Assembly: GCA_041751955.1 (NCBI GenBank) | Contig: JBGSIB010000065.1 | Coordinates: 67,011 to 131,010, forward strand | DNA length: 64,000 bases | From: UBA2040 sp041751955 | Lineage (GTDB): Bacteria; Bacteroidota; Bacteroidia; Flavobacteriales_D; Crocinitomicaceae | Direction of reading: 5' to 3' | Part shown: piece after piece, positions 8,287 through 17,153 of the stretch | Position numbering within the stretch: position 1 is the stretch's first letter | How the letters are laid out: each line of letters opens with the position of its first letter | Made by a program: the position numbers and the translations under genes | Notes under the pieces: model-generated | Told to the model about the DNA's origin: nothing | What the model saw: the letters and a program-made list of their open reading frames with translations, nothing else | The model's database searches: none

Positions 8287-10632
8287 ATGAATATCTTAAA
8301 CTTACTTCTTGCACTTTTATCTTTTCTTTTTTACAGCACAATATTTGGACAAAACTTAACTCAAACCGTTCGAGGAACACTCGTTGATTTCGACACAAAA
8401 ACGGAAATATCTTTCGCAAAAGTGCAGATTTTAGAATCTAATCCTACTCTTGGAGCAATTGCGAATGAATATGGCGAATTTCGAATAGAAAATGTTCCCG
8501 TCGGGCGATTTACGCTTAAAATCACGGCATTTGGATATCAAGAGCTTACCATCCCAAATCTATTATTGGAATCAGGAAAGGAGAAGGTTCTGAACCTGGA
8601 AATGCAAAGCGATGTTCAAGTCGCAGACGAAATAGTGGTAAAAGCTAGAACAGACAAATCTGAATCCATCAACAAAATGGCCACAGTAAGCTCGAAAACG
8701 TTTACTGTGGAAGAAACGAATCGCTATGCAGGTTCCATCAATGATCCAGCGAGAATGGTGGCTAGTTTTGCTGGTGTGGTCGGCGATTCGGATGGAAATA
8801 ATGACATCGTTGTTCGCGGAAACTCATCGCGTGGAATATTATGGCGTTTGGAAGGAATAGACATCCCAAACCCAAATCATTTCGCGAACAATGGCACAAC
8901 TGGTGGTCCAGTTAACATGCTCAATGGTGCAATGTTGGCCAATTCCGATTTCTTTTCTGGTGCTTTTGCACCTGAATACGGGAACGCTCTTTCAGGGGTG
9001 TTTGATGTCAAGTTCAGACAAGGAAACAACGAAAAACGTGAATATTCATTTTCTGCAGGAGTTCTTGGTATCGATGGTTCGATGGAAGGACCATTCAAAA
9101 AAGGATATAGAGGTTCTTATTTGATGAATTATCGCTACTCGAGCATAGCCTTGTTAGACGCGTTGGGAATTCTTGATTTTAATGGCATACCGAAGTATCA
9201 AGACGCTTCAATTAACTTTAAATTTCCCACCAAAAAATTCGGAAATTTCGCACTTGTGGGTTTAGGAGGGATCTCTGGAATTAAAGAAACCAATAAGGAC
9301 GATTCCTCAGGATATGTTTATGGAATTTATAATTTCAAAGCAAGTATGGGAGTTATCGCACTGAAGCATGATTTTCTTATAAATCCCAAAGTGTATGTTA
9401 AAAGTTTTGTTTCTACAAGCACCGCTTCAAATGGCGGAACAGCGGTAGAAAGAGATTCAAGTGATGTTCTGTATGATTCTCAAAAAGAACGATATACAGA
9501 AAGTAATTTTAAAGTGCAGTCTATTTTCAACTATCAACCTAATAAGAAAAACACTTTACAAATTGGTGGAACTTACACACATCTCTTATATCGTTTTAAA
9601 AATGAAGTGGATGAAACCAATTCGGGCCAATTAACGTCAAAATTTAAGTCAACTGGTTCAGGTGACATGTTGCAAAGTTTTGTGAGTTGGAAATATAGGA
9701 TTAGCAATGAATTAGCCATTGTTTCAGGTGTAAATCATACACATTTCTTAGTAAACAACAATGCGGTTGTAGAGCCTAGATTAGGGGTAAAGTGGCAACA
9801 ATCAACCCGAAACGACTATTCCATGGGTTTCGGTATGCACAGTCGTTTAGAAAGTTTGTCTGTTTATGAAATGAATCAAATTCAGACGGACGGAAGTTAT
9901 TATTATCCAAATAGAAATCTCGATTTCACAAAAAGCGTTCACTTCGTGGCGGGATACGGAAGAAGAATTACAGAAAATCTTCGTCTGAAAACAGAAATCT
10001 ATTACCAATATTTGTACAACATTCCGATAGAAAACGATCCCAATAGTTCATTCTCTTTATCGAATTCAAGTGGAGGCACAGTATTAACTCCTTTAGTGAA
10101 TAAAGGTAGTGGACGAAATTTTGGTCTAGAGATGACTTTGGAGCGATTTTTTGCCAATAATTTTTATTTTTTGGTTACAACTTCATTGTACGAAGCCAAA
10201 TACAAAACGTTAGAAGGAATTGAGCGCAATTCAAGGTATAATGGGAATTTTGCATTCAATGCTCTTGGCGGGAAAGAGTTTTTAGTCGGAAAAAGCAAGA
10301 ATAAAACCATTGGATTAAATTTGAAAATAGCAGTTATTGGAGGCAATCGTTATACCCCAATTGACTTGGATGCTTCAATTGCTGCGGACCGAACCGTTTT
10401 ATTTGAAGATAAAGCATGGGAAAGCAAGGCTCCAGCCATATTCATACCCAATTTTGGATTTACCTATCGAGTGAATAAAGCGAAAGTTAGTCATTCGTTC
10501 AAAATAGATGTTCAAAATGTAGCCAATAATCAGTCAAAGCTGAGTCCGTATTACAATTCTAGAACTCAAAAAATCGAATGGAATACGCAGCTTTCAATGG
10601 TTCCAAATTTGATTTATACGATAAAGTTTTAA
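8287..10632 (+). CDS. TonB-dependent outer-membrane receptor
   Basis: A 781-residue receptor. A signal peptide (cleavage near I-F-G-Q) is followed by a CarboxypepD-regulatory-like domain (about 27-112; V-R-G-T-L-V-D ... G-E-F-R-I-E-N-V-P-V-G). The plug domain includes I-V-V-R-G-N-S-S-R-G and E-Y-G-N-A-L-S-G-V-F-D-V. A long barrel region ends in aromatic-rich strands and a final Phe. It has no STN domain. The shared ECF-like promoter motif ties it to the fecI/fecR operon 70 bp upstream. Ligand is unknown; the copper genes downstream make a metal or metal chelate a fair guess, but debris lies between, so the link is not firm. Confidence 0.92.
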   Translation: MNILNLLLALLSFLFYSTIFGQNLTQTVRGTLVDFDTKTEISFAKVQILESNPTLGAIANEYGEFRIENVPVGRFTLKITAFGYQELTIPNLLLESGKEKVLNLEMQSDVQVADEIVVKARTDKSESINKMATVSSKTFTVEETNRYAGSINDPARMVASFAGVVGDSDGNNDIVVRGNSSRGILWRLEGIDIPNPNHFANNGTTGGPVNMLNGAMLANSDFFSGAFAPEYGNALSGVFDVKFRQGNNEKREYSFSAGVLGIDGSMEGPFKKGYRGSYLMNYRYSSIALLDALGILDFNGIPKYQDASINFKFPTKKFGNFALVGLGGISGIKETNKDDSSGYVYGIYNFKASMGVIALKHDFLINPKVYVKSFVSTSTASNGGTAVERDSSDVLYDSQKERYTESNFKVQSIFNYQPNKKNTLQIGGTYTHLLYRFKNEVDETNSGQLTSKFKSTGSGDMLQSFVSWKYRISNELAIVSGVNHTHFLVNNNAVVEPRLGVKWQQSTRNDYSMGFGMHSRLESLSVYEMNQIQTDGSYYYPNRNLDFTKSVHFVAGYGRRITENLRLKTEIYYQYLYNIPIENDPNSSFSLSNSSGGTVLTPLVNKGSGRNFGLEMTLERFFANNFYFLVTTSLYEAKYKTLEGIERNSRYNGNFAFNALGGKEFLVGKSKNKTIGLNLKIAVIGGNRYTPIDLDASIAADRTVLFEDKAWESKAPAIFIPNFGFTYRVNKAKVSHSFKIDVQNVANNQSKLSPYYNSRTQKIEWNTQLSMVPNLIYTIKF

Positions 10633-10743
10633 TAGATTTAAATATACTTAAAATCAAAATTTTAAAGTTCAAACATATAGCTTTAATGGTGTAAATGACT
10701 AATTCGACGAGCGATTTTGCACCTAATTTTGAAAATGAATTGA

Positions 10744-10848
10744 CGCGATAACCATCAAACGACAAATTATGGGAAAGGCTTTCTGTATGTAAGCGCAGAT
10801 TATTATGAAACGCAGGTAGTTCGCTTGGGCTATAGCTATAAGTTTTGA
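10744..10848 (+). pseudogene. Remnant of an outer-membrane barrel C-terminus
   Basis: After an in-frame stop at 10741 the frame is open for 34 codons and ends G-Y-S-Y-K-F-stop. The alternating pattern (G-F-L-Y-V-S-A-D-Y-Y, then Q-V-V-R-L-G-Y-S-Y-K-F) and terminal Phe are typical of the last two strands of a TonB receptor or porin. No start codon or upstream part is present, so it is probably the tail of a deleted gene. Confidence 0.55.
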
Positions 10849-10907
10849 AGAAGTTTTATTAAATTAACGGAATTCGAATCTTGCAAATGTTTTAACGAAA
10901 AGTATAA

Positions 10908-11120
10908 CATATTCAAAGTTTAGTTAAGCTACATTGTGATGCACTATCAGAAATCAAAAATGATGTATTGATATCGATTAATGAGAAAGAAATGTGTAAA
11001 ATGCCCATGACTCGTTTAAAAGACTTTAAGGCCGGATGTCTGCCAAAAGATAAACCGGATTATTATGGACGATTTCAGTCAAAAGGCAAAATGATTGCAA
11101 TACTTTGCAGTTGTTTTTAA
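10908..11120 (+). pseudogene. Open frame of unknown origin, possible gene remnant or Cys/Met-rich peptide
   Basis: Seventy codons are open after a stop at 10905. The first ATG is at 10992 and would give 42 residues beginning M-C-K-M-P-M and ending C-S-C-F. The upstream part (S-E-I-K-N-D-V-L-I-S-I-N-E-K-E) has normal protein-like composition, which favours a truncated gene. The Met and Cys residues just before a multicopper oxidase are suggestive of metal binding but could be chance. No family was recognised. Confidence 0.35.
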
Positions 11121-11164
11121 CGCTCTTCGCTTGATAGTGATCAAACATAAAATTATAAAAAAAC

Positions 11165-13450
11165 ATGGTAAATCAAACAAAATCAAATGTTTACAGGTCT
11201 TTATTTATGTGGGTTTTACTCTTTTATTCTGTTCTTTCCTATAGTCAAAACGTTGTTCACTATGACTTGTATGTGACGGATACGATCGTCAATTTTACAG
11301 GAAAAGAAAGAAGAGCAATTGCCGTTAATGGTCAAATCCCCATGCCAACATTAACATTTACGGAAGGTGATACAGCTGAAATTGTTGTTCATAATCAATT
11401 GAAAGAAGGAACAACTTTACATTGGCACGGTTTGTACGTACCAAACAAGGAAGATGGCGTGCCATTTTTGACCCAATTGCCAATTCCGCCAAGAGGAACG
11501 CATACCTATCGTTTCGCCATCATTCAAAATGGCACTCATTGGTATCACAGTCACAGCGGTTTACAAGAACAAATAGGTATGTATGGCTCTCTCATTATAA
11601 ACAAAAAAAAATCTGACCCGAGCTTCAGACCTGGTATTGATGATATACCTCAAGTTCCAATCGTATTGAGTGAATGGACAGATTTAGATCCGAATAATAT
11701 TCATCGGATGTTGCACAATGCGAATGACTGGAGCGCGATTAAGAAAAAAAGTACGCAGAGCTATTCGGAGGCAATTGGAGCAGGGCATTTTAAGACCAAA
11801 ATTGTGAATGAATGGAAAAGAATGTTGGCGATGGATGTGAGTGATGTGTATTATGATCGATTCTTCATAAATGGCAGTTCTGAACAACAATTGTCCCAAT
11901 TCAAAGCAGGGGATAGGGTGCGTTTGCGCATTTCAAATGGAGGTGCTTCTTCTTATTTTTGGTTGAATTATGCCGGTGGTAAAATGACTGTGGTTGCCAA
12001 TGATGGTAACGATGTCGAACCTATTGAAGTTGATCGACTCATTATTGGCGTTTCCGAAACCTATGACGTTATTTTGACCATACCGACCAAAGGTAGTTCT
12101 TATGCGTTTACTGCTACACCTGAAGATAGAACAAAATTAGCTTCGCTTTATATCGGTGAAGGTATAAAACAAGCGGCCGTGCCGATGCCCAAGTTGAAAT
12201 ATTTTGAGGGTATGAAGATGATGAACAACATGATGAATATGAATGGAACAATGGATGCAATGGGGATGAGCATGAGCCTGCAGAAAATGGACATGAATAC
12301 GGTTATGTATCCCGAGATTACTGGAACCGTTCAAAAAAATGGACACAACCACGGTGAAATGAAGAAGGAATCGATGGAAGGCGATACTTTGCAAACGGAT
12401 AATGCATCTGAAGAAATGAATATGAATCCTGCCAAAAGTATTGTGACTTTGAATTACAATAATCTCAAATCTCCAGAAAAGACAATACTTCCTGAAAATG
12501 CTACTATCAGGGAATTGCGATTTGAACTTACGGGTAAAATGAATCGATACGTATGGAGTATGGACAACAAGGTTCTCGCTGAAACGGATAAAATTTTGAT
12601 CAAAAAAGGCGAAACAGTCAGAATTACTATTTACAATAATTCCATGATGCGTCATCCCATGCATTTACACGGCCACGATTTTAGGGTTTTGAACCAATAT
12701 GGTGATTATTCACCTCTGAAAAATGTCCTAGACATAATGCCAATGGAAACTGATGTAATTGAGTTTAATGCAAACATGGACGGCGACTGTTTTTTTCATT
12801 GTCATATTCTTTATCATATGATGTCTGGAATGAACCGTGTGTTTTCTTATGAAAATTCTTTACCAAATCCATTATTACCGAATAAGAAAAAGGCATACAG
12901 AAAGCTCCAGCACGAAAGCAATCAAGCGCATTTTATGTTTATAAATGATTTCGCAAGCAATGGAAACGATGGCAGGGTGTTGTTTCAAAATACACGCTGG
13001 AATTTAGGTGCAGAGTGGCGTTTGGGCTACAATGATCGATTTGGGTATGAAACAGAAACACATTTGGGAAGATATTTGGGCCGTAATCAATGGTTTATGC
13101 CTTTTTTGGGATTTGACTGGCGATATCGAGTCAAAAATGGTTTAGGTGAGGAAAACTTATTTGGACAGTCAAATACGAAAGATAATCGTTCCGTTTTCAG
13201 CGCAGGTTTCGAATATACCTTGCCCATGCTTGTCGTGCTCCAAGGCGAAATTTTCACAGATGGAAATGTGCGGTTTCAGTTGAAAAGAGAAGATATTCCT
13301 CTTTCGCCCAGACTTCGGGCTGTGATGATGATCAATACAGATAAAGAATACATGCTTGGATTAGGATACATCTTCAATCGTTTCTTTTCTTTAACGACGC
13401 ATTATGATAGCGATATGGGATTGGGGTTTGGTGTTCAATTTAGGTATTAA
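11165..13450 (+). CDS. Multicopper oxidase (CopA-like) fused to a CopB-like barrel
   Basis: A 761-residue protein with a signal peptide. All four copper motifs are present: H86-W-H88-G, H125-W-Y-H128-S-H130, H497-P-M-H500-L-H502-G-H504, and H545-C546-H547 with H551 and M556, which completes the type 1 site. Residues ~340-425 hold about 18 Met plus H-N-H, a Met-rich loop like those of CueO and CopA that binds Cu(I). From ~residue 580 the sequence switches to amphipathic strands resembling CopB (copper resistance protein B), ending F-Q-F-R-Y. CopA and CopB are usually separate genes. The fusion should tether a cuprous oxidase to the outer membrane. MbnP and MbnH homologues follow. Confidence 0.9.
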   Translation: MVNQTKSNVYRSLFMWVLLFYSVLSYSQNVVHYDLYVTDTIVNFTGKERRAIAVNGQIPMPTLTFTEGDTAEIVVHNQLKEGTTLHWHGLYVPNKEDGVPFLTQLPIPPRGTHTYRFAIIQNGTHWYHSHSGLQEQIGMYGSLIINKKKSDPSFRPGIDDIPQVPIVLSEWTDLDPNNIHRMLHNANDWSAIKKKSTQSYSEAIGAGHFKTKIVNEWKRMLAMDVSDVYYDRFFINGSSEQQLSQFKAGDRVRLRISNGGASSYFWLNYAGGKMTVVANDGNDVEPIEVDRLIIGVSETYDVILTIPTKGSSYAFTATPEDRTKLASLYIGEGIKQAAVPMPKLKYFEGMKMMNNMMNMNGTMDAMGMSMSLQKMDMNTVMYPEITGTVQKNGHNHGEMKKESMEGDTLQTDNASEEMNMNPAKSIVTLNYNNLKSPEKTILPENATIRELRFELTGKMNRYVWSMDNKVLAETDKILIKKGETVRITIYNNSMMRHPMHLHGHDFRVLNQYGDYSPLKNVLDIMPMETDVIEFNANMDGDCFFHCHILYHMMSGMNRVFSYENSLPNPLLPNKKKAYRKLQHESNQAHFMFINDFASNGNDGRVLFQNTRWNLGAEWRLGYNDRFGYETETHLGRYLGRNQWFMPFLGFDWRYRVKNGLGEENLFGQSNTKDNRSVFSAGFEYTLPMLVVLQGEIFTDGNVRFQLKREDIPLSPRLRAVMMINTDKEYMLGLGYIFNRFFSLTTHYDSDMGLGFGVQFRY

Positions 13451-13765
13451 ATATTGTAAATCAATTAATTATATTTGTTTGTTTAAAGTAAAAAAAATTG
13501 ATTTCTGTCGTACTATCAATCAAAAAAATAAATTGAGGCATTCACTTAATGAAAATTCTTTGATATTGAAGAATCAGGAATTGTAATGTTCAAACTAATC
13601 TATTAATGTAGGCGAAAACCAATTGAATAAATAAAAACTCAAAAAACTGAATATCAGAATTTTAGTAGTGGTAAATTGTTTTAGGATTACAATTAATAAT
13701 GAATAAAACCTTAAGTATATCGGATGAAAACGTTAAATTAGCATCGTAAGTTAAAACGAAAAACC
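13451..13765. other. 315-bp gap before mbnP-like gene
   Basis: AT-rich sequence with no convincing gene. TAAATTAG near 13734 is a poor match to the -7 consensus. I see no hairpin terminator for the oxidase gene and no repeat. Confidence 0.5.
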
Positions 13766-14725
13766 ATGAAAATATTTTTTACCATTTTATCACTAGCTTT
13801 AAGTTTATCGACTTTTGCTCAAACACCAGTGAACTTAAACATCTATCATAAGTTGGGCGTGAACGATTTCGCTTACAATGCTGCTTCTCAAAATAATATG
13901 ACCAACGGTGCATTTAAATTGACGAGAATGGAGTATTACTTGACAAAATTTACAATAATCCACGATGGCGGTCAATTGACAACGATTCCTAGTACTGTGA
14001 TTGCAATGGTTAAAGCGAATGAATTGACATCGATTCCTTTGGGATCATACAATATTACAACCGTTGAAGGAGTTAAATTTCATGTTGGAGTGCATACTCC
14101 TGCCAATCACGAGGATCCATCCGTATTGCCGCTTGATCATCCTTTGTCGTTTCAGTCACCTTCAATGCATTGGGGTTGGAGTTCGGGTTATCGATTTATT
14201 GCTTTGGAAGGAAAATCTGGTTCAGCTTTGAATCAAACTATGGAGTTACATACAGTTGGAGATCCAAATTATTTGGAAACAACGGTTACGGCAGCGGCGA
14301 ACATTTTCAATGGAGAACTATACATCAATCTGGATGCTGATTATACAAGAGCACTTGAAAATATTGCTATCTCTTCTGGTCCAATTGTGCATGGTGAAAC
14401 AGGTGCACCAGCAACAGTTGCCCAAAACTTTAAAAATTATGTATTTTCAGCGAGCGCAAGTTCGGCAGGTTTGGAAGAAGAAGTTCAGGCCAACATTAAA
14501 ATATTCCCTGTTCCATCAAACGGATCATTCACAATAGAAACACCATCTACTTTCGTCGGAAATTCTATGAAAATATACAATGCAAAAGGACAGGTTATTG
14601 GTTCGTATATCTTAAGTAATGGTTTGAATTCTTTGCAAGTTGATTTAAAAGAAACAGGCGTATTTATCGTTGAGTTTTATAACGATGACAAGCGCATGAA
14701 TGCATACCAAATCATCAATAAATAG
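13766..14725 (+). CDS. MbnP-like copper-binding protein with T9SS sorting domain
   Basis: A 319-residue secreted protein. The signal peptide cleaves near T-F-A-Q. Residues ~20-220 match the MbnP family, including the strand V-N-L-N-I-Y-H-K-L-G, the segment R-M-E-Y-Y-L-T-K-F and the hallmark M134-H-W-G-W138-S-S-G-Y-R-F. Methanobactin-operon MbnP binds copper and has a Trp oxidised to kynurenine by MbnH; Trp136 and Trp138 are candidates here. The last ~75 residues are a T9SS type A sorting domain (I-F-P-V-P-S-N-G ... G-V-F-I-V-E-F-Y), so the protein should reach the cell surface. Its end overlaps the diheme partner gene by 26 bp. Confidence 0.85.
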   Translation: MKIFFTILSLALSLSTFAQTPVNLNIYHKLGVNDFAYNAASQNNMTNGAFKLTRMEYYLTKFTIIHDGGQLTTIPSTVIAMVKANELTSIPLGSYNITTVEGVKFHVGVHTPANHEDPSVLPLDHPLSFQSPSMHWGWSSGYRFIALEGKSGSALNQTMELHTVGDPNYLETTVTAAANIFNGELYINLDADYTRALENIAISSGPIVHGETGAPATVAQNFKNYVFSASASSAGLEEEVQANIKIFPVPSNGSFTIETPSTFVGNSMKIYNAKGQVIGSYILSNGLNSLQVDLKETGVFIVEFYNDDKRMNAYQIINK

Positions 14726-15815
14726 TTTGAATATTTATAAGATACTTCTCGTAACTTTTCTTGGTTTTGTCATACTTTTCTCATGTAAAAAGAAGATGAT
14801 GAACCAACAGGGGATGGGGCAAAGTGGGCCGTATCAATTTCAGTACGGTAATGTTTTACCCGATCCGAATCTGCCAAGCGATAATCCTTTGACGCATGCG
14901 AAAGTGATGTTGGGAAGAATGTTGTTTTACGAAAAAAAACTTTCTGGTGACAATACCATGGCTTGCGCAACCTGCCATGTTCAAGCCAATGCTTTTTCGG
15001 ATACACGACAGTTTTCTATCGGTATCGATGGTTTGCCCGACGGAAGACATGCAATGGCCATTGTAAATTTAGCATGGAATACAAACGGTTTCTTTTGGGA
15101 TGGACGTTCCGCAAGTTTGAGAGAACAGTCTCTTAAGCCCATTCAAGATGTATTAGAAATGCATGAGACGCTACCCAATGTTGTCGCCAAACTCCAAGGT
15201 GATTTCATGTATAGAAACATGTTCAACAACGCTTTCAATTCTGTGGAGATTACGGCTGAAAAAATCAGTTTGGCCATGGAAGCTTTCATGTTTACCTTGG
15301 TTTCAAAGGACTCGAAATACGACAGATATTTGGAAGGAAAGGCTCAATTGACAGCAAGTGAAGAGCGGGGGAGGCAGTTGTTTTTTACAGAATACAACCC
15401 AGGGTTCCCTGATTTGTCAGGAGCGGATTGTGCGCATTGCCATTCGGGAGCGAATTTTGAAAATGACCAATTCATGAACAACGGTTTAGATATAGACGCG
15501 AATCAGGCTGACAATGGCTACATGAATGTAAGTATGAATCCAAATGACAAAGCTAAATTCAAGGTTCCGACTTTGCGAAATGTGGAAGTAATTTTCCCGT
15601 ACATGCACGATGGAAGATTCCAAACTTTAGAAGAAGTTGTTGATCATTACAATAGCGATATTCAAACGTCATCCACGGTGGATCCTGCCGTGCTTAACAC
15701 ACAGGGAACGGGACTGATGTTGACATCTCAGGACAAAACAGATTTGATAAATTTCTTAAAAACGTTGACGGATCAAACATTCTTAACGAATCCAAGTTTT
15801 TCCAATCCGCATTAA
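14700..15815 (+). CDS. MbnH/MauG-like diheme cytochrome c peroxidase, lipoprotein
   Basis: A 371-residue c-type diheme enzyme of the cytochrome c peroxidase/MauG superfamily. A lipoprotein-type signal ends at L-F-S-C-K-K, so it is probably lipid-anchored in the periplasm or outer membrane. Haem-binding motifs are C89-A-T-C92-H93 and C244-A-H-C247-H248; a M-H-D-G-R segment follows the second haem. The overlap with the MbnP-like gene makes the MbnH role likely: high-valent diheme oxidation of a Trp on MbnP to kynurenine. Family membership is clear; the specific reaction is inferred from gene order. Confidence 0.87.
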   Translation: MHTKSSINSLNIYKILLVTFLGFVILFSCKKKMMNQQGMGQSGPYQFQYGNVLPDPNLPSDNPLTHAKVMLGRMLFYEKKLSGDNTMACATCHVQANAFSDTRQFSIGIDGLPDGRHAMAIVNLAWNTNGFFWDGRSASLREQSLKPIQDVLEMHETLPNVVAKLQGDFMYRNMFNNAFNSVEITAEKISLAMEAFMFTLVSKDSKYDRYLEGKAQLTASEERGRQLFFTEYNPGFPDLSGADCAHCHSGANFENDQFMNNGLDIDANQADNGYMNVSMNPNDKAKFKVPTLRNVEVIFPYMHDGRFQTLEEVVDHYNSDIQTSSTVDPAVLNTQGTGLMLTSQDKTDLINFLKTLTDQTFLTNPSFSNPH

Positions 15816-15837
15816 AGAGAATAAAATTATAGGATGA

Positions 15838-15863
15838 GGGTGCTAATTTGGCACCCTTTTTTT
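15838..15863 (+). terminator. Rho-independent terminator after the mbnP/mbnH pair
   Basis: GGGTGC (15838-15843) and GCACCC (15851-15856) form a perfect 6-bp stem with a 7-nt loop, followed directly by seven T. It lies 22 bp after the diheme gene and before the convergent peroxidase gene. Confidence 0.88.
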
Positions 15864-15909
15864 ATGTTCACTAACGTGAAGTAGTGACGAATAATTAACT
15901 CTATTCCAA

Positions 15910-16914
15910 TTAGTTAGAATGTCTTTTAATAAATCTCTCGTCGGTTAAAGTCTTCAAGAAAGCAATGAGGTCATTTCGCTCCGCATCACTTAGTGTAAAC
16001 GGTTGAATAATTGGGTTTTTGTGCGGATTGTTTTTCCCGCCCGACTCATAATGACGTATCACCTCTTCAAGCGATTTTAGACTTCCGTCGTGCATATAGG
16101 GGACGGTGAGTGCGATATTCCGTAGGGTAGGAATCTTAAACAAATCTCGGTCAACTTCTAATTTCGTTACCCGCATGCGACCGCTATCCGCATAAACCTC
16201 ATACAAACCGTTGTTTTGGGTGGAGAAATCCGTAAAATTAAATCCATTGTGACATTTGGTACAATACAATTGATTAAAAAACAAGTCTTTCCCTCGTTTT
16301 TCGCTTTTCGTCATTTTGTACTTTTTCTTCTTAGATAAGTCGTAGGGTGAAGTACAACTGACCAAAGTGCGTTGAAAAGTCCCCAAAGCTCTTGTAATCA
16401 CATAAGGATCTAAGTCTCTGTCGTAGGCCTTTTTGGCTAATTCCACATAATCAGGATCTTTTTGCAAGCGCTTCATCACTTCAATGATGTTGAACGCCAT
16501 TTCCGCGTGTTCCTCAATGGGAACAATTGCTTGTTTTTCTAAAGTTTCTAGAAATCCATCAAAAAGATAAGTCGGATTGAAACCCACATTCGTCAAAGTA
16601 GGAGCATTGCGCGTGCCCAATCTACCGCCGACGCCTGGTGTTATTGATTGATTGTCTGCAAAAGCTAATTTTGGATTGTGACAGGTATTGCAGGCAATTG
16701 TTTGGTCAATCGAAAGTCGTTTCTCAAAAAAAAGTTTTCTACCCAATTGCACCCGCAATTCCGTAATCTCATTTCCTTCAGGAATAAACATCTTTGGAAA
16801 ATCCTTGGGCAATTTCTCCAAGCGATATGAAACGAAACTTTCTTTTTTCAAGAGCACGAAGGAGCTGGCTATGAAAAGTAGGAAGAGAAAGGTGTATTTC
16901 CAAAGGGATTGCAT
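15910..16914 (-). CDS. Diheme cytochrome c peroxidase
   Basis: A 334-residue protein from the ATG at 16914, which starts a clean N-terminal signal or anchor (M-Q-S-L-W-K-Y-T-F-L-F-L-L-F); the longer frame to 16947 adds 11 residues. Haem motifs are C-N-T-C-H and C-T-K-C-H, with N-A-P-T-L-T-N and M-H-D-G-S-L-K-S-L-E-E-V typical of bacterial cytochrome c peroxidases. It should reduce hydrogen peroxide in the periplasm using a small electron donor. It converges on the MbnH-like gene and is a separate family member, closer to ordinary peroxidases. A MauG-like role cannot be excluded. Confidence 0.87.
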   Translation of the reverse strand: MQSLWKYTFLFLLFIASSFVLLKKESFVSYRLEKLPKDFPKMFIPEGNEITELRVQLGRKLFFEKRLSIDQTIACNTCHNPKLAFADNQSITPGVGGRLGTRNAPTLTNVGFNPTYLFDGFLETLEKQAIVPIEEHAEMAFNIIEVMKRLQKDPDYVELAKKAYDRDLDPYVITRALGTFQRTLVSCTSPYDLSKKKKYKMTKSEKRGKDLFFNQLYCTKCHNGFNFTDFSTQNNGLYEVYADSGRMRVTKLEVDRDLFKIPTLRNIALTVPYMHDGSLKSLEEVIRHYESGGKNNPHKNPIIQPFTLSDAERNDLIAFLKTLTDERFIKRHSN

Positions 16915-17070
16915 GAGGTAAAGATAAGGAAAAGAGCAATAAAACACTCTGAATTGAACATTGAATAAAATTGAAAACGAATATATTTCAAGTCGTTATT
17001 TCATAGAACGAAGATGAATATTTTACCTAAAAGTTTATTGTAAGATAAATAACAAGATCATTTGCTTTTT

Positions 17071-17100
17071 ATAACAAATATATAACCCTCTTTATCCTTG
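17071..17100 (+). promoter_or_regulatory. Promoter of the DUF1269/HMA-like pair
   Basis: TTTG (17071-17074), 18 nt, then TATCCTTG (17093-17100), which has one mismatch to TAnnTTTG. The predicted start near 17106 leaves a leader of about 48 nt. Confidence 0.45.
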
Positions 17101-17153
17101 TATTTAGCCAGTTAATTGGTAACTTGTTAAAATTCAAATAAATAATCGAAATC

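Larger units (their letters stand above)
10633..11164. other. 532-bp gap with gene debris
   Basis: No intact gene is seen between the TonB receptor and the multicopper oxidase. The region contains a 34-codon fragment reading like the last strands of an outer-membrane barrel (10744-10848) and a 70-codon open frame without a proper start (10908-11120). A short ATG frame at 10695 ends after 19 codons. No clear TAnnTTTG promoter for the oxidase was found. Confidence 0.6.

Noticed and set aside
12137..12664. 175-residue minus-strand frame rich in His, Ile and Phe
   Set aside because: It is the antisense of the Met-rich loop and type 1 copper region of the oxidase; the His richness comes from complementary ATG codons.
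13404..13586. 60-residue plus-strand frame after the oxidase
   Set aside because: It begins inside the oxidase gene and continues into AT-rich intergenic sequence with no recognisable motif.
13766..15815. A methanobactin biosynthesis operon
   Set aside because: Only MbnP- and MbnH-like genes are present; no MbnB/MbnC or precursor peptide was found nearby.
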